From an uncultured Lachnospiraceae bacterium (GTDB lineage: Bacteria > Bacillota > Clostridia > Lachnospirales > Lachnospiraceae), in contig CAJTLD010000123.1 of NCBI GenBank assembly GCA_910577065.1, positions 1-7,684 on the forward strand: DNA of 7,684 nt, read 5' to 3'. Position numbers and translations under genes: made by a program. Numbering within the stretch: the first letter of the stretch is position 1; each line of letters begins with the position of its first letter. The notes beneath the pieces were generated by a model that had not been told where the DNA came from, ran no database searches, and saw only the letters and a list, made by a program, of their open reading frames with translations. Below, piece by piece: positions 1 to 6,228 of this stretch.

Positions 1-156
1 GCACAGGCTGCTGCCGGCAAGGGCGGGCGCCGGCGCGCTTTCGTTTGGCTGCGTATCCGGCTCCTTCGCATCCTCCTGCGGCATCTGTAAAACAAGCACG
101 GCCAAAAGCAGTACAAGCAGGCTTACCGCGCAGATTCCCGCCCTGGTTTTATACAT
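1..156 (-). CDS. N-terminal fragment of an unidentified exported or membrane-anchored protein (partial, runs off left edge)
   Basis: I do not recognise this protein. From an ATG at 156-154 the frame stays open for 52 codons to the window edge. The N terminus has the layout of a signal peptide or membrane anchor: a short basic start (MYKTR), a hydrophobic stretch at about residues 8-24 (core SLLVLLLAVLVL), then a polar, proline- and acid-rich linker (about residues 25-47). No lipobox cysteine is evident directly after the hydrophobic stretch. The start codon lies inside the last codons of purB, overlapping it by 8 bases in another frame. This suggests translational coupling, since the upstream GAAGGCGG is only a poor ribosome binding site. 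The gene would be the third of the purC-purB transcript. Function cannot be judged from this part, and a chance open frame remains possible because only 52 codons are visible. Confidence 0.5.
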   Translation of the reverse strand, partial: MYKTRAGICAVSLLVLLLAVLVLQMPQEDAKEPDTQPNESAPAPALAGSSLC

Positions 157-1582
157 GAATGTCCGCCTTCATACCGAGCAGTTCTTTGTGTTCCGTTAAT
201 ACGGGCGCAACCACCCGTTCCAGAAACTGCGCCACCTGCTCCGGGGCACAGCCCACATATTTGGACGGCTGCATCGCTTCGTTTAATTCTTCCAAAGACA
301 GCTGGAAGGACGGATCCGCCGCAATCAGTTCTAAGAGGTTGTTCTCTTTTCCCTCCTGTTTCACGCGCGCGCCCGCTTCCATCGAAAGCTTCCGGATTTT
401 TTCGTGCAGTTCCTGGCGGTCTCCGCCTTTTTTCACGGCGTCCATCATAATATTTTCGGTCGCCATAAACGGCAGCTCCGCCATCAGGCGTTTTGTAATG
501 ACTTTATCATAAACAACCAGCCCGTCCACAACATTTAAGCACAGATCCAAAATCCCGTCTGTTGCCAGAAACGCTTCCGGAATGCTTAACCGCTTGTTTG
601 CCGAATCGTCTAAGGTGCGCTCAAACCACTGTGTCGCGGAGGTAATCGCCGGATTTAAGGCGTCTACCATCACGTAGCGCGCCAGTGAGCCGATCCGCTC
701 GCTGCGCATCGGGTTGCGTTTATACGCCATGGCCGACGAGCCGATCTGATTTTTCTCAAACGGCTCTTCCACTTCTTTTAAATGCTGCAGCAGGCGGATA
801 TCGTTCGACATCTTATACGCGCTTGCCGCAATGCCCGCCAAAACGTTTGCCACACGGGTATCCACCTTTCTGGAATACGTCTGCCCGCTTACGGCATAGC
901 AGGATTCAAAGCCCATCTTCTGCGCAATCATCGGATCCAGCTTATCCACCTTCTGCTGATCCCCGTCAAACAACTCCAGAAAGCTTGCCTGCGTACCGGT
1001 CGTCCCTTTCGATCCAAGCAGCTTTAAACTGCCCAGTACATAGGTAAGGTCTTCCAAATCCATCAAAAATTCCTGCAGCCAAAGCGTCGCCCGCTTACCC
1101 ACCGTCGTCGGCTGCGCCGGCTGAAAATGGGTAAACGCCAATGTCGGCAGGCTTTTGTACGTGTCTGCAAATTTTGCCAGTTCGTCTATCACGTTCACCA
1201 GCTTCGCCCGGACAAGCTTTAGCGCCCTGTCCATAATAACAATATCCGTATTGTCGCCTACATAGCACGAAGTCGCGCCGAGGTGGATAATCCCCTTTGC
1301 TTTGGGGCACTGCACGCCGTATGCGTAAACATGCGACATCACGTCATGGCGCACCAGCTTTTCCCGTTCCTTTGCCGTTTCAAAATTAATGTCGTCCTGA
1401 AAGGCTTCCAGCTCCGCAATCTGCTCCTCCGTAATATCCAGCCCCAGCTCGCGCTCCGTTTTTGCAAGGGCAATCCAAAGCTGCCGCCAGGTCTTAAATT
1501 TCATTTCCGGCGAAAAAATATACTGCATTTCTTTACTCGCATACCGCTCTGACAGCGGGCTTGTATATCGATCTGTACTCAT
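149..1582 (-). CDS. purB: Adenylosuccinate lyase
   Basis: Cytoplasmic lyase of the fumarase/aspartase superfamily. It acts twice in purine synthesis: SAICAR to AICAR plus fumarate, and adenylosuccinate to AMP plus fumarate. The 477-residue product is complete and of normal family length. The superfamily signature is clear at about residues 281-295 (GSSAMAYKRNPMRSE), which holds the flexible-loop serine region. GATSCYVGDN (102-111) and THFQPAQPTT (151-160), with the likely catalytic histidine at 152, are the other conserved active-site blocks. The ATG start is preceded by AAAGGA about 7 bases upstream. It lies 41 bases after the purC stop with no terminator between, so the two genes are probably one transcript. 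The N terminus (STDRYTSPLSERYASKEM) is typical of the longer clostridial and eukaryote-like PurB branch. No damage or unusual residue was seen. Confidence 0.97.
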   Translation of the reverse strand: MSTDRYTSPLSERYASKEMQYIFSPEMKFKTWRQLWIALAKTERELGLDITEEQIAELEAFQDDINFETAKEREKLVRHDVMSHVYAYGVQCPKAKGIIHLGATSCYVGDNTDIVIMDRALKLVRAKLVNVIDELAKFADTYKSLPTLAFTHFQPAQPTTVGKRATLWLQEFLMDLEDLTYVLGSLKLLGSKGTTGTQASFLELFDGDQQKVDKLDPMIAQKMGFESCYAVSGQTYSRKVDTRVANVLAGIAASAYKMSNDIRLLQHLKEVEEPFEKNQIGSSAMAYKRNPMRSERIGSLARYVMVDALNPAITSATQWFERTLDDSANKRLSIPEAFLATDGILDLCLNVVDGLVVYDKVITKRLMAELPFMATENIMMDAVKKGGDRQELHEKIRKLSMEAGARVKQEGKENNLLELIAADPSFQLSLEELNEAMQPSKYVGCAPEQVAQFLERVVAPVLTEHKELLGMKADIHV

Positions 1583-1623
1583 ATGTTTTCCTTTCTGCCT
1601 GTGTTAAAACGAGCGCCGCCTGC

Positions 1624-2505
1624 TTACTGCCCGGATGCTTCGCCTGTCAGCAAAGCAAACGCCTCTTCGTATTTTTGAACGGTTTTCTCTATTATTTCTG
1701 CCGGCAGCAGATAATCGCTGTCCGGGTTTGCCTTTAACCAGTCGCGGACAAACTGCTTGTCAAACGAAGGCTGCGGCTTCCCGGCTTCGTACCCTGCAAG
1801 CGGCCAGAACCGCGAGCTGTCCGGCGTAAGCATTTCGTCGCCCAGTACGACGCGCCCCGCTTCGTCCAAACCAAACTCAAACTTGGTATCCGCAATAATA
1901 ATCCCCCTTGAACGCGCGTACTGAGCGCATTTTTCGTACAGGGCAAGCGTGCAGTCTTTGATCCTGGCCGCGTATTCGGCGCCTTTGCCCGGATATATCT
2001 TTTCAAGGATTTCCACGCTGTCTTCATATGTGATATGCTCGTCGTGCAAACCGAGTTCCGCTTTTGTCGTCGGCGTATAAATCGGCTCCGGCAGCTTATC
2101 CGATTCCTTTAAGCCTTCGGGCAGGCGGATGCCGCATACCGTACCGTCTTTCTGATAGCTTTCCCAGCCGCTTCCCGTAATATAACCGCGCACAATACAT
2201 TCGATCGGGAGCATGGCAAGCTTTTTACATTTCATGCTGTTGCCGTCAAAACGCGCCTGGCGGAAAAATTCCGGCATATCCGCCGGCTCCACGGATAGCA
2301 TATGGTTTGGCACGATATCTTTTGTGTAGTCGAACCAAAATTTAGACATCTGCGTCAGAATCCTGCCTTTTCCGGTAATTTCGTTCTTTAAAATATGATC
2401 AAAAGCGGATATCCTGTCTGTCGCCGTAATGACCATGCAGTCTCCCGCATCGTACACTTCCCGTACTTTTCCTTCTTTTACCGGTTTTAATTCTATATTT
2501 TCCAT
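1624..2505 (-). CDS. purC: Phosphoribosylaminoimidazole-succinocarboxamide synthase (SAICAR synthetase)
   Basis: ATP-dependent ligase joining CAIR and aspartate to give SAICAR, the substrate PurB uses next. At 293 residues this is the long form (yeast Ade1 and actinobacterial style) rather than the roughly 235-240-residue form of Bacillus and E. coli. Visible family blocks are the nucleotide-binding GKVREVYD (12-19), TDRISAFD (29-36), the segment around RGYITGSGWESY (106-117), ADTKFEFG (205-212) and DEMLTPDSSRFWP (223-235). The ATG start is fixed by an excellent AGGAGG at 2511-2516, five bases upstream. The gene has its own promoter (2617-2646) and a leader of about 100 bases dominated by a long hairpin (2527-2586). 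purB follows 41 bases downstream. The reading frame is intact. Confidence 0.97.
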   Translation of the reverse strand: MENIELKPVKEGKVREVYDAGDCMVITATDRISAFDHILKNEITGKGRILTQMSKFWFDYTKDIVPNHMLSVEPADMPEFFRQARFDGNSMKCKKLAMLPIECIVRGYITGSGWESYQKDGTVCGIRLPEGLKESDKLPEPIYTPTTKAELGLHDEHITYEDSVEILEKIYPGKGAEYAARIKDCTLALYEKCAQYARSRGIIIADTKFEFGLDEAGRVVLGDEMLTPDSSRFWPLAGYEAGKPQPSFDKQFVRDWLKANPDSDYLLPAEIIEKTVQKYEEAFALLTGEASGQ

Positions 2506-2526
2506 GTTGTCCTCCTGTTATATTCC

Positions 2527-2586
2527 AGAGCGTGCCTGAAAAATCATTCCCGGCGTCTGCCGCAACGCATTTTTCAAACACGCCCT
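2527..2586 (-). repeat. Long imperfect hairpin (inverted repeat) in the purC leader
   Basis: Two 18-base arms (2527-2544 and 2569-2586) are complementary. Read on the minus strand, the 5' arm is AGGGCGTGTTTGAAAAAT. The arms differ from perfect complementarity at three positions, and all three become G-U pairs in the minus-strand (purC) RNA. They would be A-C mismatches in plus-strand RNA. The 24-base centre contains a second short stem (CGGC/GCCG, 2551-2554 with 2559-2562) closed by an AGAC tetraloop, separated from the main stem by a small internal loop. The base of the hairpin sits about 10 bases before the purC ribosome binding site. No U-tract follows, so it is not an intrinsic terminator. 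It could be a structured leader element or a dispersed REP/MITE-like repeat. I cannot match it to a known riboswitch class. Confidence 0.7.
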
Positions 2587-2616
2587 AATTATTTTATCAG
2601 TTTATGCTTCGGTCAT

Positions 2617-2646
2617 AGTATAATACAGTACCTTTTGGAAAGTCAA
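2617..2646 (-). promoter_or_regulatory. Probable housekeeping promoter of purC-purB
   Basis: On the minus strand, TTGACT (2646-2641, one mismatch to the -35 consensus) and TATACT (2622-2617, one mismatch to the -10 consensus) are separated by 18 bases. Transcription would start near 2610 and leave a leader of about 105 bases containing the long hairpin. A nine-base direct repeat (TTTTGGAAA on the plus strand, 2633-2641 and 2650-2658) brackets the -35 element. Confidence 0.65.
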
Positions 2647-2687
2647 TGGTTTTGGAAATTTCATACGCCGTCCGCCGTATCCGGAAA

Positions 2688-2706
2688 CTGCCGAAGAAAC
2701 CGGCAG
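2688..2706 (-). terminator. Weak candidate terminator after prfA
   Basis: On the minus strand, CTGCCG and CGGCAG (2706-2701 and 2693-2688) form a six-base-pair stem with a seven-base loop, 10 bases after the prfA stop. Only TTTCC follows, so the U-tract is poor. A second dyad (ATACG/CGTAT, about 2663-2680) lies just beyond. The position is right for the end of the DUF1385-prmC-prfA transcript, but intrinsic termination here would be inefficient. Confidence 0.3.
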
Positions 2707-2716
2707 GCTGTAACCC

Positions 2717-3793
2717 TTACTGCCCTTCGTTCATTTTTAAAAGCTTCGCCGCCTGATCCGCAGCAACGCAGCCGTCAATAATCTCCTGAATATCCCCGTT
2801 CATAATCTTGTCAAGCTTATAAAGCGTCAGCCCAATCCTGTGATCCGTCACCCGGCCCTGCGGGAAATTGTACGTCCTTATTTTCTCCGAACGGTCTCCC
2901 GTCCCAATCTGGCTTCGCCTTGCTTCCGCTTCCGCATCGTGCGCCTTCTGGCACTCAATGTCATACAGCTTTGCCCGCAGCAGCGCAAATGCCTTCGCTT
3001 TATTTTGCAGCTGCGATTTCTCGGTCTGGCTGTATACCACAATCCCCGACGGGTAATGCGTCAGGCGCACCGCAGAGTCCGTCGTATTGACGCACTGCCC
3101 GCCGTTGCCGGACGCGCGCATCACGTCAACCCGGATATCCTTTTCGTCAATTTCCACTTCTACCTCTTCCGCTTCCGGCATCACTGCTACGCTGATGGTG
3201 GACGTATGGATCCGCCCGCCGGATTCCGTTTCCGGCACGCGTTGTACCCGGTGTACGCCGGATTCGTATTTCATAACGGAATATGCGCCCTGCCCGGTCA
3301 CCATAAAGGTCACGCTCTTCATGCCGCCTATGCCGATTTCCTCACACTCCATCGTTTCGACCTTCCAGCGCCGCCCTTCGGCATAATGCACATACATCCG
3401 GTAAATTTCCGCCGCAAAAAGCGCCGCCTCGTCCCCGCCCGCCCCGGCGCGGATTTCCACAATGACATTTTTATCATCGTTCGGATCTTTGGGCAGAAGC
3501 AGAATCTTTAGCTTTTCTTCAAGCCCTTCCACTTTTGCTTTTGACTCGCTTAATTCTTCTTTTGCCAGCTCCCGCATCTCTTCGTCGCTTTCCTCTTCCA
3601 AAAGCGCCAGAGACTCTTCGATATTCTGCTGGTTCTGCTTATATTCCCTGTACGCGTTTACAATCGGGGTCAAATCGCTTTGTTCTTTCATCAGCCTGCG
3701 GAACCGTTCCGGCTCGCTTGCCACATCCGGCTCGCTTAACTGGTTTAACACTTCCTCCAAACGCAGCACAAGGTCTTCTAATTTATCAAACAT
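2717..3793 (-). CDS. prfA: Peptide chain release factor 1 (RF1)
   Basis: Class I release factor that reads UAA and UAG in the ribosomal A site and triggers release of the finished peptide. The 358-residue product has normal length. Visible landmarks are the acidic coiled region at about 55-100, GAGGDEAALFA (117-127), the stop-codon-recognition tripeptide PET (187-189, the RF1-type PxT), and the catalytic GGQ at 231-233 inside RASGNGGQCVNTTDSAVR. A cysteine follows GGQ where E. coli has histidine. I recall this variant from clostridia and do not think it is damage. I chose the ATG at 3793 (MFDKLEDL), which has AAAGG about seven bases upstream and matches the family start. A further upstream in-frame start at 3847 would overlap prmC. 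The gene begins 19 bases after the prmC stop, so it is cotranscribed with the enzyme that methylates its GGQ glutamine. Confidence 0.97.
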   Translation of the reverse strand: MFDKLEDLVLRLEEVLNQLSEPDVASEPERFRRLMKEQSDLTPIVNAYREYKQNQQNIEESLALLEEESDEEMRELAKEELSESKAKVEGLEEKLKILLLPKDPNDDKNVIVEIRAGAGGDEAALFAAEIYRMYVHYAEGRRWKVETMECEEIGIGGMKSVTFMVTGQGAYSVMKYESGVHRVQRVPETESGGRIHTSTISVAVMPEAEEVEVEIDEKDIRVDVMRASGNGGQCVNTTDSAVRLTHYPSGIVVYSQTEKSQLQNKAKAFALLRAKLYDIECQKAHDAEAEARRSQIGTGDRSEKIRTYNFPQGRVTDHRIGLTLYKLDKIMNGDIQEIIDGCVAADQAAKLLKMNEGQ

Positions 3794-3812
3794 AACATTT
3801 CCTTTCTTTCTA

Positions 3813-4646
3813 TCACTGCGGCAGGACGCCGGCCACAACGCGGTCAAGCCCCGCCAGATCTTTGATTACGTTCCTGTCCTGATATCCTGCCTGCCACATC
3901 AGTTCCGATACGTCTTTTCCCTGATCGCACCCAATTTCAAACAGCAGGAAGCCTCCCGGTTTTAAATGGTTTTTTGCATCATTTACGATCCTCCTGTAAA
4001 ATATAAGCCCGTCCGCATCCCCGTCTAAGGCGCTCCGCGGCTCAAAGTCCCGCACTTCCGGCATCAGTCCGGCAAGTTCTCCCGTCGGGATATACGGGGG
4101 ATTGGATACAATCGCGTCAAACATCCCTTCCACCGGACGAAACAAATCCCCTTCCAAAAACTGCACGGACACGCCGTTTAAGGCCGCATTTTCCCGCGCT
4201 ACCGCGAGCGCCTGCGGGGAATTATCGCATGCCGCCGCCCGGATCTGACCTTGGTATTTTTTCATGCTGATAATGATACATCCGGAACCGGTGCACAGAT
4301 CCAAAACGTCCATGCCGGGGCGGATTCTTTTCAGGGCTTCCTCTACTAAAATTTCCGTATCCTGCCTTGGGATCAGCACATGGGGACTGACGTGAAACTT
4401 AAGTCCCATGAACTCCTGCTCTCCCGTAATATACTGAAGCGGCACACGCCCGGCGCGCCGTTTTAAAAATCCTTCGTACGCTCCCTCTGCCTCCGCGCCC
4501 ATGCGCTCGTTCATATGCATATAATAAAAATTCCGGTCTATCCCACAGGCGGCGGAAAGCAAAAGCCAGGCGTCCGTTTCCACATTTTCCGTTAAATGCC
4601 CCTCAAGCATACGGCAGCCTTTCACATACGCTTCCCGGTACGTCAT
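3813..4646 (-). CDS. prmC: Release factor glutamine N5-methyltransferase
   Basis: SAM-dependent methyltransferase (HemK family) that methylates the GGQ glutamine of RF1 and RF2, improving termination. The 277-residue product is of normal length. The N-terminal helical substrate-binding domain ends with RAGRVPLQYITGEQEF (about 64-79) and PRQDTE (93-98). The Rossmann domain has SAM motif I DLCTGSGC (116-123), and the catalytic NPPY at 182-185 within IVSNPPYIPTGE. The start ATG overlaps the stop of the upstream DUF1385 gene by four bases (ATGA), a usual sign of translational coupling. prfA, encoding its substrate, follows 19 bases downstream. The name hemK on older entries refers to an abandoned haem-synthesis assignment. 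No missing catalytic residue was seen. Confidence 0.96.
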   Translation of the reverse strand: MTYREAYVKGCRMLEGHLTENVETDAWLLLSAACGIDRNFYYMHMNERMGAEAEGAYEGFLKRRAGRVPLQYITGEQEFMGLKFHVSPHVLIPRQDTEILVEEALKRIRPGMDVLDLCTGSGCIIISMKKYQGQIRAAACDNSPQALAVARENAALNGVSVQFLEGDLFRPVEGMFDAIVSNPPYIPTGELAGLMPEVRDFEPRSALDGDADGLIFYRRIVNDAKNHLKPGGFLLFEIGCDQGKDVSELMWQAGYQDRNVIKDLAGLDRVVAGVLPQ

Positions 4647-5551
4647 GGCTTTTTCCCATCCGGTTCTTCCAAAAATGCTTTCCAGTCGAACACGGCTTCC
4701 ACCGACGCAATGGCCACCTCTATCATAGCGTCGTCCGGTTCCCTGGTGGTAATCTTCTGTAAAAGCAGGCCCGGTTTGCTTAACAGGCCGACAAAGCGGC
4801 TTTCGCTTCTGCCTGCCAGCCGGATAAATTCATACGACACGCCCGCAATGACCGGAAGAAGCAAAAGGCGCAAGAGAAAGCGCAGTATTTTGGATTCCAT
4901 CTGCAGCAGCATAAAAATCAGAATGCTTATAAACATGACAATCAGCAGGAAACTGGTTCCGCAGCGTTTGTGCTGCCTGGAACTTTTGCGTACATTCTCT
5001 ACATTCAGATCCATACCGTGTTCGATGCAGTTGATGCATTTATGCTCTGCCCCATGATACATATAAACCCGTTTGATATCCGGCATCAAAGAAATTGCAG
5101 CCACATAGCCTATAAAAATAAGCAGACGCAGAATCCCTTCCAGTACTGTAACCGCAAAACGTGACGAAAGAGACCTGCCAAGCAAAAGGGAAACCCCGTA
5201 CGGCAGAACCATAAAAATCCCGACAGCCAGAAGAAGCGATACGGCTACTGTGGCTCCCGTCATAAATTCTTCTTTTTTCCCGTCTTTTGACCCTATATCC
5301 TCTTCTTCCTCAAAAAAAGAAGCGGAAAATGTCAGCGACCGAACGCCGATTACCAGAGATTCTACAAATTGGACGACTCCGCGTACCAAAGGTATATTTC
5401 TGATTTTTTCGTTTTTAATCATACCCGCATACTCCGTCGTTTCTACAACGATCTCCTGATCGGGCTTGCGGACAGCCACGGCATACCTGCTTTTATTTTT
5501 CATCATAACGCCTTCCATCACCGCCTGCCCGCCGATTCCTGAATATTTCAT
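4643..5551 (-). CDS. DUF1385 family membrane protein (YqhQ-like)
   Basis: Conserved Firmicute membrane protein whose biochemical role I do not know. The 302 residues begin with the family pattern GGQAVMEGVMMK (8-19) and carry HGAEHKCINCIEHG (166-179) and HKRCGTSF (194-201), conserved His/Cys/Glu blocks that could bind a metal (inference). Hydrophobic segments at about 99-124, 132-157, 200-218 and 224-247 suggest four membrane passes. The soluble N terminus is followed by an acidic stretch EEEEDIGSKD (81-90). The ATG has a good site (GGAGAG) about six bases upstream. It is the first gene of the DUF1385-prmC-prfA group and overlaps prmC by four bases. This linkage recurs in Firmicutes and suggests a link to translation or simply shared control. 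Family membership is secure, function is not. Confidence 0.9.
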   Translation of the reverse strand: MKYSGIGGQAVMEGVMMKNKSRYAVAVRKPDQEIVVETTEYAGMIKNEKIRNIPLVRGVVQFVESLVIGVRSLTFSASFFEEEEDIGSKDGKKEEFMTGATVAVSLLLAVGIFMVLPYGVSLLLGRSLSSRFAVTVLEGILRLLIFIGYVAAISLMPDIKRVYMYHGAEHKCINCIEHGMDLNVENVRKSSRQHKRCGTSFLLIVMFISILIFMLLQMESKILRFLLRLLLLPVIAGVSYEFIRLAGRSESRFVGLLSKPGLLLQKITTREPDDAMIEVAIASVEAVFDWKAFLEEPDGKKP

Positions 5552-5596
5552 ATTTTCTCTCCAAATCTAGTACTACAGCTAACAATATATCTATAA

Positions 5597-5612
5597 ATTA
5601 TTCCGGTATAAT
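5597..5612. promoter_or_regulatory. Palindromic operator-like site upstream of DUF1385-prmC-prfA
   Basis: ATTATTCCGGTATAAT reads the same on both strands except at two symmetric positions (ATTATw-CCGG-wATAAT). It lies 46 bases before the DUF1385 start codon. A weak promoter (minus-strand TTTACC near 5634-5629, CATTAT near 5611) would place it over the -10/start region, where a repressor could act. No transcription-factor family is recognised, and AT-rich palindromes of this size can occur by chance. Confidence 0.3.
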
Positions 5613-5639
5613 GCCGACACAAAAAGTTATGGTAAAGGG

Positions 5640-5673
5640 CTGCATCCGAACAGAAATTGAAGTTTGGATGCAG
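5640..5673. repeat. Inverted repeat (12-bp stem) in the leader before DUF1385
   Basis: CTGCATCCGAAC (5640-5651) pairs with GTTTGGATGCAG (5662-5673) around a ten-base loop, with one G-U pair in the plus-strand reading. No U-tract follows on either strand. A third copy of the core, CGGATGC (5692-5698), can pair with GCATCCG (5642-5648) instead, so two mutually exclusive foldings exist. A small GCGCC-AAA-GGCGC hairpin (5697-5709) lies next to it. Together with the palindrome at 5597-5612, this is what the 170 bases between the rpmE terminator and DUF1385 hold. No gene is visible there. Confidence 0.5.
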
Positions 5674-5721
5674 TACTAATACAAAAGATACCGGATGCGC
5701 CAAAGGCGCGGGCTGCAACCC

Positions 5722-5761
5722 AAAAAAGGCTGAGATTAACTGTCAGATTAACCTCAGCCTT
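5722..5761 (-). terminator. Strong intrinsic terminator after rpmE
   Basis: In the minus-strand RNA, a 15-base-pair stem (5761-5747 with 5740-5726, two G-U pairs, core AAGGCTGAG/CTCAGCCTT) closes a six-base loop and is followed by a run of six U (5727-5722, its first two U overlapping the stem base). The G-U pairs work only in the minus-strand RNA, and no U-tract exists on the plus side, so the signal is one-directional. It lies 15 bases after the rpmE stop and closes the DUF177-rpmF-rpmE operon. Confidence 0.9.
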
Positions 5762-5776
5762 GCCATATAGCATATG

Positions 5777-5983
5777 TTATTGCTGGCCCATGCCGTATTT
5801 CCTGTTAAACTTGTCAATACGCCCACGCGCCTGAATAGATTTCTGCTGGCCTGTATAAAACGGGTGGCATTTGGAACAGATTTCAACATGGATCTCTTTC
5901 TTGGTCGAACCCGTAACAAATGTATTGCCACAGTTGCATGTTACATTTGCCTGATAGTAATCTGGATGGATTCCCTCTTTCAT
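5777..5983 (-). CDS. rpmE: 50S ribosomal protein L31 (zinc-binding, C+ type)
   Basis: Small protein of the large ribosomal subunit that contributes to the bridge between subunits. The 68-residue product begins MKEGIHPDYYQ, the standard L31 start. It keeps all four zinc-ligand cysteines: C16 and C18 (TCNCGNTF), C36 and C39 (EICSKCHPFYTG). It is therefore the C+ form rather than the zinc-free paralogue made under zinc limitation. I chose the ATG at 5983, with GAGAGGTG six bases upstream. An in-frame GTG three codons earlier (5992) overlaps that ribosome binding site and is unlikely. The gene lies 62 bases after rpmF with no terminator between, and is followed by a strong terminator. In many clostridia rpmE sits next to rho. 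Here rpmF is the upstream neighbour, while the downstream DUF1385-prmC-prfA group is the usual one. Confidence 0.96.
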   Translation of the reverse strand: MKEGIHPDYYQANVTCNCGNTFVTGSTKKEIHVEICSKCHPFYTGQQKSIQARGRIDKFNRKYGMGQQ

Positions 5984-6045
5984 ATTGTTCACCTCTCACA
6001 TTCTGCGGGCCGTTCTATGATATGGCCCTGACTTTAAACTGCCTT

Positions 6046-6225
6046 TTAGTCCTGCGGAATAATCTCTCTTTTATTGTAAGAGCCACAGTTTTTGCAAACT
6101 CTATGAGGCATCATTAATTCGCCGCATTTGCTGCATTTTACCAATGTTGGAACTGTCATTTTCCAGTTCGCCCTTCTTCTATCTCTTCTTCCTTTGGAAG
6201 ATTTGTTCTTGGGACAAATTGACAT
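6046..6225 (-). CDS. rpmF: 50S ribosomal protein L32
   Basis: Small zinc-ribbon protein of the large ribosomal subunit, 59 residues. It starts MSICPKNKSSKGRRD, the clostridial variant of the usual AVPKRKTSKSRRD N terminus. It then carries the basic RRRANWKM segment (17-24) and two CxxC pairs at C31/C34 (KCSKCGEL) and C44/C47 (VCKNCGSY) that bind zinc, ending in REIIPQD. The ATG at 6225 has a near-perfect ribosome binding site, AAGGAGGTG (6240-6232), overlapping the last codons and stop of the DUF177 gene. Only three bases separate the two genes, so translation is probably coupled. The DUF177-rpmF pairing is one of the most conserved small gene neighbourhoods in bacteria. Confidence 0.97.
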   Translation of the reverse strand: MSICPKNKSSKGRRDRRRANWKMTVPTLVKCSKCGELMMPHRVCKNCGSYNKREIIPQD

Positions 6226-6228
6226 CGA

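Noticed and set aside
2399..2581. Minus-strand frame of 60 codons starting MFEKC within the purC leader
   Set aside because: It begins inside the leader hairpin and runs into purC in another frame, with no ribosome binding site. A leader peptide was considered, but it lacks any run of informative codons or attenuator structure.
2604..2614. PurR-box-like sequence ACCGAAGCAT on the minus strand downstream of the purC -10
   Set aside because: It differs from the CCGAAC core, and no second inverted box lies at the needed distance, so PurR control is not supported.
2506..2616. Possible purine-sensing riboswitch in the purC leader
   Set aside because: The leader is mostly one long hairpin. The three-way junction and conserved loops of guanine/adenine aptamers and the ZTP pseudoknot pattern are not seen.
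2840..3511. Plus-strand open frame of about 223 codons
   Set aside because: It lies wholly opposite prfA, has low-complexity His/Arg-rich composition with no domain, and has no convincing ribosome binding site. It is an antisense shadow.
3794..3847. Upstream start for prfA adding 18 residues
   Set aside because: The extra residues (MTALWPASCRSDRKK) are not RF1-like and overlap prmC. MFDKLEDL at 3793 has its own ribosome binding site and matches the family start.
3462..3965. Plus-strand open frame of about 167 codons, serine-rich
   Set aside because: It is antisense to the prfA and prmC coding regions. The serine and phenylalanine richness reflects their glutamate and lysine codons read backwards.
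5984..5992. GTG start for rpmE three codons upstream
   Set aside because: L31 proteins begin MKEGIHPDYY, and the GTG lies within the ribosome binding region for the ATG at 5983.
6007..6028. GGGCC/GGCCC hairpin between rpmF and rpmE as a terminator
   Set aside because: The stem is only five base pairs with a long loop and no U-tract follows on the minus strand, so rpmF and rpmE are probably cotranscribed.
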